Assembly (NCBI GenBank): GCA_018340375.1
Contig: JAFFJZ010000004.1
Location: 26,324,001 to 26,388,000 of the forward strand
DNA: 64,000 nt
Origin: Gonatopus flavifemur
Taxonomy: Eukaryota > Arthropoda > Insecta > Hymenoptera > Dryinidae
Direction of reading: 5' to 3'
This document shows positions 1 through 10,029 of the stretch, in pieces (position 1 is the stretch's first letter; every line of letters begins with the position of its first letter). Position numbers and translations under genes: made by a program. A model generated the notes under the pieces. That model did not search any database and was not told where the DNA came from. It was given only the letters and a program-made list of their open reading frames with translations.

Positions 1-225
1 AGGGGGTTTGGAGCTTTCATTCTGCATAGAAAAATTCAAAAGTAATTTTATGATTAAAATATCAATTTCACCTCCTACAGAGGGGTTGGGGGTGGGTTTT
101 AGGAGCTGGGGTTTCCAACATATGTCACTGAACCTCGGAATAAAATTTCTGGTATGTTTTTTGAGCATTAATTCCGCATAGAAAAAATTCAAAAGTGATT
201 TCACCATAAAAATACCGAATACACC
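1..225. repeat. two diverged tandem copies of a ~150-bp unit
   Basis: The block around 20-64 recurs at 172-220. Both copies share a CATAGAAAAA-type core followed by TTCAAAAGT and A/T-rich sequence, and both run into C-rich stretches (CACCTCC, CACCCCC). The copies are clearly diverged. No coding potential seen; the repeat may begin before the window. Confidence 0.5.
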
Positions 226-723
226 CCCTTAAAGATCATTGGTGGATCAAAATCATCTTCTCTCCCCTCATCATTCATTCCGGTGACTCCATAAATCTCT
301 TCGCAGTGATTTTGAACCTATTCCAACTTTGTACTGATTTTTATTAGATTATCCCACGCAATATTATCTCTGCTTTTCCACTTTAAGGGGCACAAAGGGT
401 AGTTATATCATAGATTTCCTGGAAGGCCACGTTGCATTCGAAAGGTAACGTCCTTACGAAGATTTTAAGCTATCATAGACTTAATTTGGTTGCGTCAAAT
501 TTTGGACAGGACGGGTGTCCGGTTCACGTGGAATGCCCCATTTTTTTCTTGCGTGGAGCGAGTGCTGGATACTTTGATTCGAACATGAGCGAACACTGTA
601 ATGAAAACATTCCATGTTCAAATGGATAAATACTTTTGGAGTTATCATGCCTGCTAACTTCGGAAACGCTGTTTCGAGAGGATCGCGTTTGAAGTTAGCT
701 GCATGGGGAGGCATATATATAGG
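226..723. other. unique-looking non-coding stretch with one short hairpin
   Basis: No recognisable gene. Short frames exist on both strands but none resembles a known protein. A small inverted repeat (GCTAACTTC with its complement) lies at about 653-700. Confidence 0.5.
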
Positions 724-1684
724 TTAGGGTGCTTCAAAAAAACTTTTCTTTGACAACTAATGGTCTCATCTCCGATAAAGTTTCCTTTTTGCATGAAATG
801 CAAGCTCCAAAAAGCTGGATCCAATGCGATGAAGTTTAGAGGTCGCGCATCCACTTTGAAGTTCCAATTTCTATGCTCCATCTGTAATTTTCTATCTGGA
901 CCTCAGTGAATTAGTAAAAATTACGTGAGCATAAAATGTGATGATTTTGATGTTTTCTTGAAATAATTCATCATATACAGTGTTTAAAATAGAAGTTACA
1001 ACAAATGGTGACTTATTTTATGAAGGAGGCTGAACACATATTTTCATAATTTTGAAAATGCGAGCATAAAAATTGCAACTATCAGAAATCATTGTTTCCT
1101 AGTTTTCCATCGTCTATTATAGGCCCATTTCCACCTTTTCTCATGATTCAGAATAATGAAGAACTTCAGGATGCTGTAGAACTATTAGTCACTAAACAGC
1201 ATCAATTCTGTTTATTCGCGAATTGTTCTGAAGCATCCAAACGTTTTCTGTTATTCTGAATCATGAGAAAAGGTAGAAATGTGTCTACAATGGACGATGA
1301 AAAACTAGGATATAATGATTCCTCAGGGTCGCGATTTTTATGCTCGCATTTCCAAAATTATGGAAATATGTGTTCAGCGCCCTCCATAAAATAGGTCATC
1401 ATGTGTCGTAACTTTTATTTTAAAAACTGTATATGATGAAATATTTTAAGAAAACATCAAAATCATGGCATTTTATACTGACGTAATTTTCACGAATTCA
1501 CTGAAGTCCAGATAGACTAGTACAGATGAAACATGGAAATTGGAACTTCAAAGTGGGTGCGCGACCTCTAAACTTCATCGCATTGAATCCGGCTTTTTGG
1601 AGCTTCAATTTTATGCCAAAAAGAAACTTTTTGGGGAGTGAGACAGTCAGTTTTCAAAAAAAAGTTTTTTTTGAAGCACCCTAA
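724..1684. mobile_element. 961-bp foldback (palindromic) element
   Basis: The left end TTAGGGTGCTTC (724-735) is matched exactly by its complement at 1673-1684. Homology between the arms continues almost to the middle; for example the stretch around 815-870 pairs with 1540-1590, and the motif at 1140-1155 pairs with 1255-1267. The centre lies near 1190-1240. The arms are imperfect, so the element is old. No transposase is encoded. It is a foldback/MITE-type non-autonomous DNA element; the parent superfamily is not identifiable. Confidence 0.8.
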
Positions 1685-1856
1685 TGTAGGTGCATCCTTT
1701 CGCAAGTGTAAAAATAAGATAAATTTCATACGGGGTTGAAAAAAGCCGGTTTTTTAGATTTTATCCAGGCCAATAGATAAAATTGGTAAAAATCGGTCAA
1801 ACTTGGTTAAAATTGGTCACAATTGGTGAAATACTCAAATTTTTCATTTTATTTGT

Positions 1857-2204
1857 TTATTTCATTATAATGTGTATGGAATAGGACAGAGGCATGCGAA
1901 TCGTGTTTTTCGACTCATCAATCGAATCAAATTCCTCATCGGTTTCTTGAATCCGAATCGGATTTGGAGAACCAATGTCATCACAAATTTCCTTCGAAAA
2001 ATGCGATTCAGGGAATGGATAAGTTTGTGCCTCAAAATTCACAATCATAGGCATAAACTGAACATCAATTTCATTTTTCAACCATTCTATTGCTTCATTT
2101 CGTTGTTTAGCAGTTGAAGATAATCCTTTATTGATGTATTTTGGATTCAGCATATATGCTATCATATGAGTAGGTGTTATTGACTGCTGCATTCGTTTCT
2201 TCAA
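1857..2204 (-). pseudogene. fragment of a hAT-like transposase (C-terminal region)
   Basis: A 115-codon minus-strand frame contains THMIAYMLNPKYINKGLS, followed by an acidic/serine-containing tail. This resembles the block 'HxxAYxLxPxY' upstream of the dimerisation region in hAT and zinc-finger-BED type transposases. No catalytic DDE residues or BED finger are present, and neither flank extends the homology in frame. It sits between a foldback and a LINE insertion. I infer a truncated transposase relic; assignment rests on one short motif recalled from the family. Confidence 0.4.
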
Positions 2205-2326
2205 GATGGTTCGTTGCTCTTGTGATTGTAAATTCTCATTTTTAAGGCGAATACAGAAAAATCACTGTAATTCATATTAGCAGAGCTTAAAAATAAAAAT
2301 AAAAATTTTACCAAATTTTGATTCCC

Positions 2327-3073
2327 GCCAGATCTGGCGGGAGAAGGATCGAAGATAGGGAGGAAGATGGAGGCAGGCCGGTAAGAAAGGGAAGCGTAGA
2401 AGAAGGAAGAGTGGTGAGGGAGGAGAGGTCGAGGCCGGTATGGAAGAACATGGATGGGAATGATAAGGGTAGCGGACGCCATCTACCGGAAAACGGGAGA
2501 GATAAGGAAGGGGAGAGGAAGGCGGAGAAGGGGGAAGAGGTCGGAGGAAAAGGAGAGGAGAAGGTGCGACTTCGAAGCGGGGAGAAAGAAGAAGAGTTGG
2601 CAAGGGAGGAAAGCGGAACGGAGGAAAAATGGGATGAGGGACATCGGTCGGAAGGAGGGGGAAGTTGCAAAGACGCGGAGGAACGGGAGGAAGAAGGAAA
2701 GAAGGATGGAGGAGATACGGAAGGAGCGAGAGACCACGCGAAGAGGATGGAAGATTGGAGGGAGAAAGACAGAAGATGGAGGAAGAGGAACGCGATTGTG
2801 AGAGGATGGGGAGCAAGGGAGATGAAGGACAACGCGAGGCTACTGGAGGTGCTGAAAGAGAAAATGTGCATGGATTTGAGGGTGGATGAGATAAGAAGGA
2901 TAGGACTGGAGTGGAAGGATGTCTGGATGAGGTTGGAGAGCGAAGAGATGGCTGAGGAGGTGTGGGAGAGGAAATGGGTACTGAGGAGGTTCGGAATTTA
3001 CGTGGACCGGGACCTGATGAGAGAAGACAGACGCGGAGGAAGAAGGGAGCTGGAGAGAAGGGACGGTACATAG
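2327..3073 (+). CDS. LINE ORF1-type protein, 5'-truncated (coiled coil plus RRM-like domain)
   Basis: The open frame begins at the truncation point, so the true start is missing. The N-terminal two thirds are extremely rich in Glu, Arg, Lys and Gly, compatible with a charged coiled coil. The C-terminal part carries RRWRKRNAIVRGWG, then an Ile-Arg-Arg-Ile-Gly block, a 'VWMRLESEE' segment and GIYVDRDLMREDR. This order matches the RRM-like region of ORF1 proteins from several non-LTR clades (RRxNIVIxG... LES... IxIDxDLTxEER). The probable role is RNA binding and chaperoning in the retrotransposon RNP. The frame is intact to its stop codon. Opposite-strand frames here are shadows of the purine bias. 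The clade is not resolved. Confidence 0.65.
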   Translation, partial: ARSGGRRIEDREEDGGRPVRKGSVEEGRVVREERSRPVWKNMDGNDKGSGRHLPENGRDKEGERKAEKGEEVGGKGEEKVRLRSGEKEEELAREESGTEEKWDEGHRSEGGGSCKDAEEREEEGKKDGGDTEGARDHAKRMEDWREKDRRWRKRNAIVRGWGAREMKDNARLLEVLKEKMCMDLRVDEIRRIGLEWKDVWMRLESEEMAEEVWERKWVLRRFGIYVDRDLMREDRRGGRRELERRDGT

Positions 3074-3272
3074 GAGGGGGAGCGAAAGGAGGAGTTTGTG
3101 GAAAGACAATGTGTTTGGAGTGGTTTTTCAGTTGTTTGTTAATTCCAGTTGTTCAATTTCATTTCATTTCCATTTCATTTTCTCTGGTTCTTGAGTGTAT
3201 TGATTTTATATTTTTTGTATTTTTGTTTTTTTTGTAATATGAAGGGAGAGAGAGAGATGGGGGAAAAAGAGC

Positions 3273-3301
3273 GGCGCCTGCAAGCTTTGTAAGCAGGCGC
3301 C
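3273..3301 (+). promoter_or_regulatory. 3'UTR stem-loop of the ORF1-only LINE
   Basis: An 8-bp perfect stem, GGCGCCTG/CAGGCGCC, encloses a loop of about 13 nt just before the tail. The minus-strand copy near 34.33 kb also keeps a GGCGCC-containing block followed by GCGACAGAATATAAATAAA. Conservation at the 3' end suggests the signal recognised by the reverse transcriptase supplied in trans (inference). Confidence 0.5.
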
Positions 3302-3321
3302 GACAGAATATAAATAAAGAT

Positions 3322-3344
3322 TACATACATACATACATACATAC
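3322..3344 (+). repeat. (TACA)n tail of the LINE
   Basis: About six TACA units directly follow the AATAAA-like box and directly precede the 12-bp target-site duplication, so this is the retrotransposon tail, not an independent microsatellite. Confidence 0.8.
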
Positions 3345-3576
3345 TAAATTTTGATTCATTTCGTTCAGATTTAGATTTAGTTCAAAAAAAGCATGGATTA
3401 ATCAATCAAATTTTAACGCAAAAGATTTCATAATATTACACGGAAAAAACTATGTGATATGAATTTATGTTTATATTGCAATTGTGGTATACTCTCCATT
3501 ATAGCGGAAAGAACCACGAATATGCAAGAGTTTACCATAAGTCTTCTTAAATTCAAGATGCGACTTGCTGACCGTA

Positions 3577-3918
3577 CACAGAGAAAAAGATAGAAGAATT
3601 TTTAATATTCTCCATGCTAAACCTGAAACAGGGAGGTTTGTAAAATTAATTTTTACATGAAAATCCGGAAGATTATGAATGAATAGCTAAATTTTACAAA
3701 GCGTATAGTGAAATTTCCCAAAGCGTATAGTAAAATTTGACTATTCATTTATAATCTTCCGTATTCTCATGTAAAAATTGATCTCACAAACCTTTCTGTT
3801 TCAGGTTTAGCATGAAGAATAGTAAAAATAACAGGTAGAGTCGACGAATTATCAAAATCCAGTGTACGAATTCTCCTAGAAATTGTGCTTTGTCCAAAAG
3901 TGACATTTTCTCCGTGTG
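3577..3918. mobile_element. MITE with CACAGAGAAAA/TTTTCTCCGTG ends
   Basis: The terminal inverted repeats are CACAGAGAAAA at the left (after TA at 3575-3576) and TTTTCTCCGTGTG at the right. The same end sequence bounds short elements at 39385-39458 and, more diverged, 38933-39158. A larger palindrome (3600-3829) is nested inside. No coding sequence. Confidence 0.6.
3600..3829. repeat. nested ~230-bp palindrome
   Basis: The left arm (AATATTCTCCATGCTAAACC...) pairs with the right arm ending ...GGTTTAGCATGAAGAATAGT. Near the centre two direct copies of AAAGCGTATAGT lie about 24 bp apart (around 3700 and 3723). Non-coding; MITE-like. Confidence 0.6.
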
Positions 3919-4304
3919 ATTGATTGAAGTGAGGAATTTTTCTTCGCGATCCGCATTATTTATTTGACAATATTCTGAGAGCGTTCTTTCCTCGTGTCTA
4001 TATCATCTGAATTCCCCTCAAACTTATATGAAACCATCCTTGGAGGATAGTATGACTCATGATGATCATGTGATTAAGAACGAAGAGACAGTGTGCTGAT
4101 TATTAGCAGAGTATTTTTCCATGTGATTTTTATCCTTTTAATCGTCTGAAAATTATATAAGACCTTTCAGGATGCAATTTATTCGTGGGGGAATTTTTTA
4201 CCAATTTTGACCAAAAATTTTGAAAAAGTCCAGACCGGCCGAAATTGGTTAAAACCACAATAAAAACCAGGGGTGGCTAAAATGGTTCCAACCCTGGTTT
4301 CATA
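3919..4304. other. no gene seen
   Basis: AT-rich sequence with no convincing frame or repeat structure. Confidence 0.4.
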
Positions 4305-5224
4305 CAGGGTGTCCAATAAGAAGTTGCTGAAACTAATCGTCTCTCATTTCATAATGAAAGAAGCTATCTACACAAATGGAATTGCATCTTATAGAGGATG
4401 AATTGCAATTTTATTTGAGCATTCCCTCCTTCACAATGAGAATTTTTGTTTCGATTCTTTGAACATTTATGGAAATACCCGAAAATCGATACTTCGATGC
4501 CCATGAGAAGTTGCTCAAACTAATCGTCTCTTATTTTATAATGAATGAAATTATTCACGCGAATGAAATTGCATCTTATAGGAGACGAATTGCAGTTTTA
4601 TTTGAGCATCCCCTCCTCCGCAATAACAATTTCTGTTGCCAGCTTTCGAAAATTTATAAATACAGCTGAAAATCGAGACTTCAATTGAAAAGTTGCTCAA
4701 AACAATGGTCTCTCGTTTCATAATCAATCAAGTTATTTACGCAAATAATATTGCATTTTATAGGGGACGAATTGTTGTTTCATTTGAGCATTTTCTCCTT
4801 TACAATAAGAATTATTTTCTCGCTTTTTGAAACATTTATGAAAATAGCTGAAAATCGATACCTCAATGCCCATGAGGAGTTGCTCAAATGAATCGTCTCT
4901 GATTTTATAATGAATGAAGGTATTCACGGAAATTGAATCACATCTTACAAGGGACGAATTGCAGTTTCTTTTGAGCATTTCCTCCTTCATAATAAAAATT
5001 TTCTGTTCGATTTTTTGAACATAGTACTATTGAAATATCGATTTTCAGCTATTTTTCTTTAAATTTTCAAAGAATCGGAAGAAAAATTCTTATTGTGAAG
5101 GAGGGAATGCTCAAATAAAATTGCAACTCATTCTCTATAAGATGCAGTTTCATTTGCGTAAATAGCTTATTTCATTAAGAAATAAGAGACGATTAGTTTC
5201 AGCAACTTCTTATTGGACACCCTG
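4305..5224. mobile_element. 920-bp TA-flanked element with internal ~184-bp tandem repeats
   Basis: The ends CAGGGTGTCCAATAAGAAG (4305) and its complement (to 5224) are flanked by TA at 4303-4304 and 5225-5226, as expected for Tc1/mariner-type transposition. Inside, a unit containing 'AGTTGCTcAAAc.AAtCgTCTC' recurs at about 4320, 4505, 4688 and 4872, the last part turning back as the right inverted arm. No transposase; a non-autonomous element that grew by tandem duplication. Confidence 0.75.
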
Positions 5225-5582
5225 TAAGTTCTATTTGAGAACAATTGCTCAACCATTACGCCTCAAAATAAACTACAAAAAAAACGATACAAACTGAGCC
5301 CTGAATCGAATGCTTCAATATACCAAGAAACGACGAAAAAAATAGGATATTCGATATATATTCGTTTTATAACTTTCACTATTGTATTCTACGATAAATT
5401 TTCAAGATTTCTTTTCAGAGAAAACAACACTTTCAGACTTTCTCTTGAGTTTAAAATCACTCCCTTCCCTTAAATGGTCATCTTTACTAAATTTCCATCT
5501 CATCTATCCCATAATTCTTACTAATATGTTTTTATGCTGTCAGTGCATTTTTTAAAATCTTTGATGAATTTTCTAAATGCAG

Positions 5583-5907
5583 ATGATGCTGTTAATGTGA
5601 GACTGAAGCTTACACCAAATGGTTAGTATGATGTCTGTAATATATTATTTGGGATAGTGAATATTCAATGAGTATTTATTATTTCTTCATCCTATTTTTA
5701 ATTTAGATATCAAAGATTTGAATCAATTGATGCTTGATAAAGAATATGAAGAATTGGAATGAAGTTCCAGCGAAGACAGCTGTTCAGATATTGACGAAGT
5801 TCAAAACAGTGATTCAAATGAGGAAGAAGATTCAGATTCTTTATTTAATCGAGACCCTGAAAAACTGAGGTTCGATCTTCACAGAATTAGCGCAAATAAA
5901 ATTAAAA
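5583..5907 (+). pseudogene. two exon-like fragments of an unrecognised gene, with an in-frame stop
   Basis: Exon-like piece 1 (5583-5621) lies between AG and GT and is 39 nt, beginning with 2 nt and ending with 1 nt of a codon. Piece 2 starts after AG at 5707 in the compatible phase and reads an acidic Ser/Asp/Glu-rich segment until an element at 5908 interrupts it. An in-frame TGA sits at 5760-5762. Similar phase-1 exon fragments lie at 7536-7610 and 9336-9416, so they may be remains of one transcript with the recombinase-like domain downstream. No family recognised for this piece. Confidence 0.35.
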
Positions 5908-6418
5908 CAGGGTGGCCACTTTTTGGAATTCAGAGACAAGTCAGAGAATTTGTGGGACCGGAGAGTGAGGGAATTTCAATGAATTTTTTAGGATTTCATT
6001 CATCATATCAAATTCATTCCCTCAATTTAAAAACAAACATAAATTCCATCGAATTTTTATTTGCAAAATTCAAAAATTGAACAACAAAAACTTGCACTTA
6101 TTTTTTATTATCAATCGACATATGCTCTCATGCTTTTTTCATAGCAGAACCCTTAGGATACTAATTTCTGGTGGATTGTTTGGATATATAATTTTTCTTA
6201 CATTAATTGCAACATAGTTATCCTTCGAAAATTCTTGAAAAATGTGTTGAGTTTTGTTTATTTCAATGTAAAATCCCTTCAATATTTGGAATATGACATG
6301 AACGGTTTTTAAATAGAGTCCCAAGTATCCTTCATTCATTTCGAGAAAAGAGGGAAAAATCGCCTGAAATAACGGGTAAGTTAGAAAATTAATTTCCAAA
6401 GAAATTGTGGCCACCCTG
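5908..6418. mobile_element. 511-bp non-autonomous element with CAGGGTGGCCAC ends
   Basis: Left end CAGGGTGGCCAC (5908) and right end GTGGCCACCCTG (to 6418) are inverted repeats; the interior is AT-rich. It truncates the acidic exon fragment at 5707-5907. End sequence is reminiscent of hAT elements, but I see no 8-bp duplication, so the superfamily is uncertain. A 91-codon minus-strand frame inside (6139-6414) resembles nothing I know. Confidence 0.6.
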
Positions 6419-6710
6419 TCAGAATGTTCAATGATGACGAATTGAAGAGAAGGGTGTACTTACACCTGTTGGTATTTAATAACAAAATTATAACATCTTG
6501 GTTACTTCCTGCTCGAATAATAGATATGCTTCCACGGAAAATGACATTGTTACGGACCCAGATACTACAAGCCAAAAAACAGCTGTTCCTAGAAACGTTG
6601 AATTCTCACTGTGTACTAATGCTTTATCTTCGTTGCAGAATGAATGTAAGTTGGTATTATGAGCTCAACTGGATATAATTTTGATTGTTTGGTACATCTT
6701 TTCTACACTG
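6419..6710. other. no supported gene
   Basis: An 84-codon plus-strand frame (6424-6678) directly follows the element at 5908-6418. It has no recognisable motif and I do not call it a gene. Confidence 0.4.
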
Positions 6711-7143
6711 ACAAGTGAACCTACCTTTCTGTGACTCACCGATTCCATTGGGACTCAACATACTTGTAGAATAGTGAAGAATAAGAGACACGTATTTTTT
6801 TATATCGGCTATGGTGAAGGTTTAGGGGGTGAAACACTCCTCAGAAGATTACTTCGTATATTAGTTTTGGTAGAATATCATGGAAATTATGAGAGCTGGA
6901 GAAAAATGTTTCAGACAAAAGTTTTACTAAAACTACCATTCTCGAAGATGGCATCATCATAATTCGGAATAATCCGATATTTTCAAAAATCACTCCCCCC
7001 CTTCCGGGGGAGGGGGGTGTTTCACCCCCTAAACCTTCACCATGGCCGATATAAAAAATACGTGTCTCTTATTTTTCACTATTCTACAAGTATGTTGAGT
7101 CCCAATGAAATCGGTGAGTCACAGAAAGGTAGGTTTACTTGTG
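6711..7143. mobile_element. palindromic MITE, ~430 bp
   Basis: The left arm (about 6711-6835) and the right arm (about 7018-7143) are inverted copies that include GAATAGTGAA/TTCACTATTC and AGACACGTATTTTTT, and end in AAACCTACCTTTCTGTGACTC-like sequence. The centre carries C- and G-rich runs forming a further stem (about 7000-7016). No coding capacity. Confidence 0.75.
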
Positions 7144-7535
7144 AGAGAAAAAGAACGTAAAAATTACAATCTTTATTCTCAGATTGAAAACATCGCGGAC
7201 AATTGAAGATAATCATACACCATCAGTTCAATAAATTTTTATTTCAAGAAAAGAAATTACTATTCGAACAGTAATGTATGGAACTAACGTTGAGCGATTT
7301 CCTTTTATTGCCCGCAATGTCTTCAATGTGTCAATAAAGCTTGTAATTTTCACGCTCTCTCTTCTCTCAGTGTATTTTTCTAATTCTGTTAGAATTACTC
7401 ATTCACTCAATATATGCACATTCATTTCAAGTCATCGTATTATCTTATCCAATCTTGATGGATAAAATATCTTCACTAAATTTCGTTAATATCGATCACG
7501 TGAAGTAATTAAGATATCAATTCTTATATTCTTAG
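7144..7535. other. no gene seen
   Basis: AT-rich; a 63-codon frame at 7274-7465 shows no motif. Confidence 0.4.
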
Positions 7536-8560
7536 ATAAAAGTGACAGCGACGACCAGCGATTGAATGAGTCCAGTATAAATTTCACATCCAATAACATG
7601 ATCAAAATTTGTTAATGATGTTCCTTTCGTCTTGACAGCGCGTGTACTTGAAGATATAACACCAACGGAAACTATTTCTCATAACAATAACAATGACACT
7701 GACCCACATAGAAACGAAAAATCGTTAAGGAGTGAAGTGAAAAATCATGAAAATCGAAGAAATTCGAATCTATCCAAAACAACAGAATGTGATAGGATTT
7801 TAGTGCCAGAGACACAACTGATCGAGCATGACCTTCAACATAATGAAGATGAGATTGAAAATTTGACTTCAAGTGACAATGGATCTCGGAATTCGGCGGA
7901 TACCAACCCTTCACGTCTATTCACAAAGCACAACGAATCGCCGTTAGTGAATAAAATAGAGAACAGTGTAAATGATATATCATCATCGAATGAAGTGAGA
8001 AGTCATGAAAATAGCGACAATTCAAATCCAACTAAAGAATTTAGTAGGACTTCAATGCGACAGTCGGACAGAAGTGCGCATAACTCTCCAAAAATAAAAC
8101 TACGAAAATACCCAAGGTACAAGATATTCAGTTATTGAGTACATATTTGGAAGACCAACGAAGACTGTATTTCAGAAATGTGCAAGAGAACCCTCAATAC
8201 ACGGATTGGTTGAAGCTTGCACAAATCACCTTACTGATAATACCAATTTTCAACCGAAGGAGGCAAGGAGAAATATCGAAAACAAAAATAACAGATTTCG
8301 AAACATACAGAGGTATAGATACTTCCTCAGATATATCCAAAAAATTATCACCAACTTGTCAAAAAACAGTTGCGCAATACGTCCAGTTCAATATTAGGGG
8401 TGAATGGGGAAGAACAGTACCAGTATTATTACCCAAAGAAGTGGCAGAAAGTGTCAAATTAATTATAGAATTCAGGGAAACTGTTGGAGTCAAAAAATTT
8501 CAGCCCATTCGGTTGGATAGAACATTTTTTATCGAGTCGGCCGACCGTGAGCAGTTGTTT
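7536..8560 (+). pseudogene. tyrosine-recombinase-like protein (Crypton-type relative), frameshifted and C-terminally truncated
   Basis: Exon-like piece 7536-7610 (AG..GT borders, phase 1) joins in frame to 7639 after CAG. The frame then encodes a long Asn/Ser/Glu-rich linker. A one-base frame change near 8117-8120 is needed to continue into VQDIQLLSTYLEDQRR and LAQITLLIIPIFNRRRQGEI. 'FNRRRQGE' matches the first-arginine box of the lambda-integrase/Crypton-like proteins that are multicopy in arthropods and fishes; 'IRGEWGRTVPVLL' is the next conserved block. The C-terminal catalytic region (Arg-Leu-Arg-Lys-His, His, Tyr) is absent: after about 8560 the frame runs into unrelated sequence. Probably dead. 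The family match is recalled, not searched. Confidence 0.5.
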
Positions 8561-9106
8561 CGAGAAAATCACGTTTCAAGTTTTCCAGTGTCAGGGGATA
8601 TGAACTCAATTGGAAAATTATTACACTGCTTTCAGCGCCACATAAAAATTCTCTAATTGAGTTCATGTTCTCTGCTCAGGTATGAGCAGCTCAGTCTGAC
8701 TCATGCATTTTCCCCTCGAAATCCGTTTCACAAAGTGAAGCGAAAAATCCATATGGCAATTACATCGTCGTGGCCGAATCATAACCAACCATTACCTAAA
8801 AATATCAATGTTTCAAAGGTGAGGTTGGAGTACGAACATTCAAATACTTGAATATTTAATTTAGATATCATGACATAGCATCAGATGCAATTGAGAGACA
8901 TATTCAAATTCATTTGATGAATTCCCTATTCATATGGCATACATTTTCCCAGTAATATTTCTACAATATTCTGGCAATATTACAATGTATCTGAAATGTT
9001 TCAAAGCAGCTAGAGATATTACTGAAACATTCAGTGGGTATTGAATGAATGGTCTTACATATATGGCTAGTCATACCCAGCTTTTTATGATGAAAAATCT
9101 TGCTAT
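8561..9106. other. non-coding remainder with a short inverted repeat
   Basis: An inverted repeat ATGAACTCAATTGG / CTAATTGAGTTCAT spans about 8600-8668. The rest is AT-rich with no clear gene; short frames are not supported. Confidence 0.4.
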
Positions 9107-9250
9107 CAGTGATGTAGGATTCAACGAGTTTACCCCCTCCATTTCACCCATCTGTATAGAAATTTCACACACAATAAAAACCGCTGACAAAAAAAATTTG
9201 ATCGTATCGAGCGTGATGGAGGGGTAATTTCCTTGAATATGGCATCACTG
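9107..9250. mobile_element. 144-bp hAT-type MITE
   Basis: Inverted ends CAGTGATG (9107) and CATCACTG (to 9250), with inner matches TTACCCCCTCCAT and ATGGAGGGGTAA. Flanking octamers CTTGCTAT (9099-9106) and CTCACTAT (9251-9258) agree at 6 of 8 positions, compatible with an aged hAT 8-bp duplication. The same end type bounds the elements at 40697-42851 and 43343-43484. Confidence 0.65.
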
Positions 9251-9335
9251 CTCACTATTTGCATAAACAATATATAGTGCAAGTATAAGTGCTAAGTATT
9301 GATATCATATGTTTTACATCAAACAAATTCTACAG

Positions 9336-9416
9336 ATGATTCAGATGCTAGTGATTCCAGTATTGCGAAACCACATAAAAAATCCAAGAAGTTGGTAAAT
9401 GCCCTCAAAAAATCTG
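9336..9416 (+). other. exon-like fragment, Lys/Ser-rich
   Basis: An 81-nt piece between TACAG and GGTAAGC. It is phase-1 at both ends and open throughout, reading DDSDASDSSIAKPHKKSKK and continuing basic. In size, phase and composition it resembles the third coding exon of the THAP gene at 62267-62356. It could equally belong to the linker of the recombinase-like gene just upstream. No independent family match. Confidence 0.35.
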
Positions 9417-9489
9417 GTAAGCATTTTAATTGCAATGAAGTATTTTAAATAACTATGTATTTCTTGTTTAATTATCACAAAGGTGAAAT

Positions 9490-9640
9490 ATCGACGTTAC
9501 CGGTAGAAAACTGTCTAAATCCATTTTTTCCAAAATCGTTGTTTTGTGTTCTTTGTTGAGGAAAAACTATAAAATTCACAAAAATATGAATTCCTGTGAA
9601 ATTACAAAAAATGAAGTTAGACAATTTACTAATTGGAACG
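9490..9640. mobile_element. short MITE related to 61070-61191
   Basis: The block with 'CCATTTTTT..AAAATCGTT', 'TTCACAAAAAT' and a right end AGACAATTTACTAAT matches the element at 61070-61191. The left terminus is degenerate here. Confidence 0.5.
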
Positions 9641-10029
9641 TCGATATGAATTCCTCATTCAATCCATTTATTGCTTCCGTAAAGCGGTACTGTGCTTGTT
9701 TGATAAGTAGCTCATTTGAGGACGTTGAATTCAAATCCGAATTCCAAAACATTCTTTTTGGTTTCAAAAGTACTAAGCACAGTTTTTTTCGAAATGAATG
9801 TGTATTAGGGTATGTATATTACTCAAATGAATTGAATTTTTCGCGTTTCAAAAGATTCGTTAGCTATGAATGAATATTTCTCAACTGCAGGGTATCTACT
9901 ATTCCTTGAATACCCTTGAATCCCAGAAATATCCTGAAGAAACAAAACTGCTGCTTGAATCCTGGAAAAGTCCTGGAATAATTGTTTTTATCCTGGAACA
10001 GTTAACAATGCACTTTTGCTCCAACACTG
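9641..10029. other. no supported gene
   Basis: A 109-codon frame starting at 9544 overlaps the MITE and shows no motif. Repeated CTGGAA/CCTGGAAAAGTCCTGG words at 9930-10000 suggest another hAT-like fragment. Confidence 0.4.

Larger units (their letters stand above)
2325..3345 (+). mobile_element. 5'-truncated non-LTR element, ORF1-only family
   Basis: A perfect 12-bp direct repeat (AAATTTTGATTC) flanks the insertion at 2313-2324 and 3346-3357: a target-site duplication. The element is strongly purine-rich on the plus strand, encodes an ORF1-type protein ending at 3073, then a ~270-bp 3'UTR, a GC-rich hairpin (3273-3301), an AATAAA-like box and a (TACA)n tail at 3322-3344. No reverse transcriptase lies between ORF1 and the tail. 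The minus-strand copy at 34.3-36 kb has the same order, so lack of ORF2 seems to be a family feature. Confidence 0.85.

Noticed and set aside
2277..3071. Long minus-strand Pro/Ser/Leu-rich frames over the LINE
   Set aside because: They are the antisense of a purine-rich ORF1; composition alone keeps them open. The plus strand has the recognisable RRM-like motif, the tail and the target duplication.
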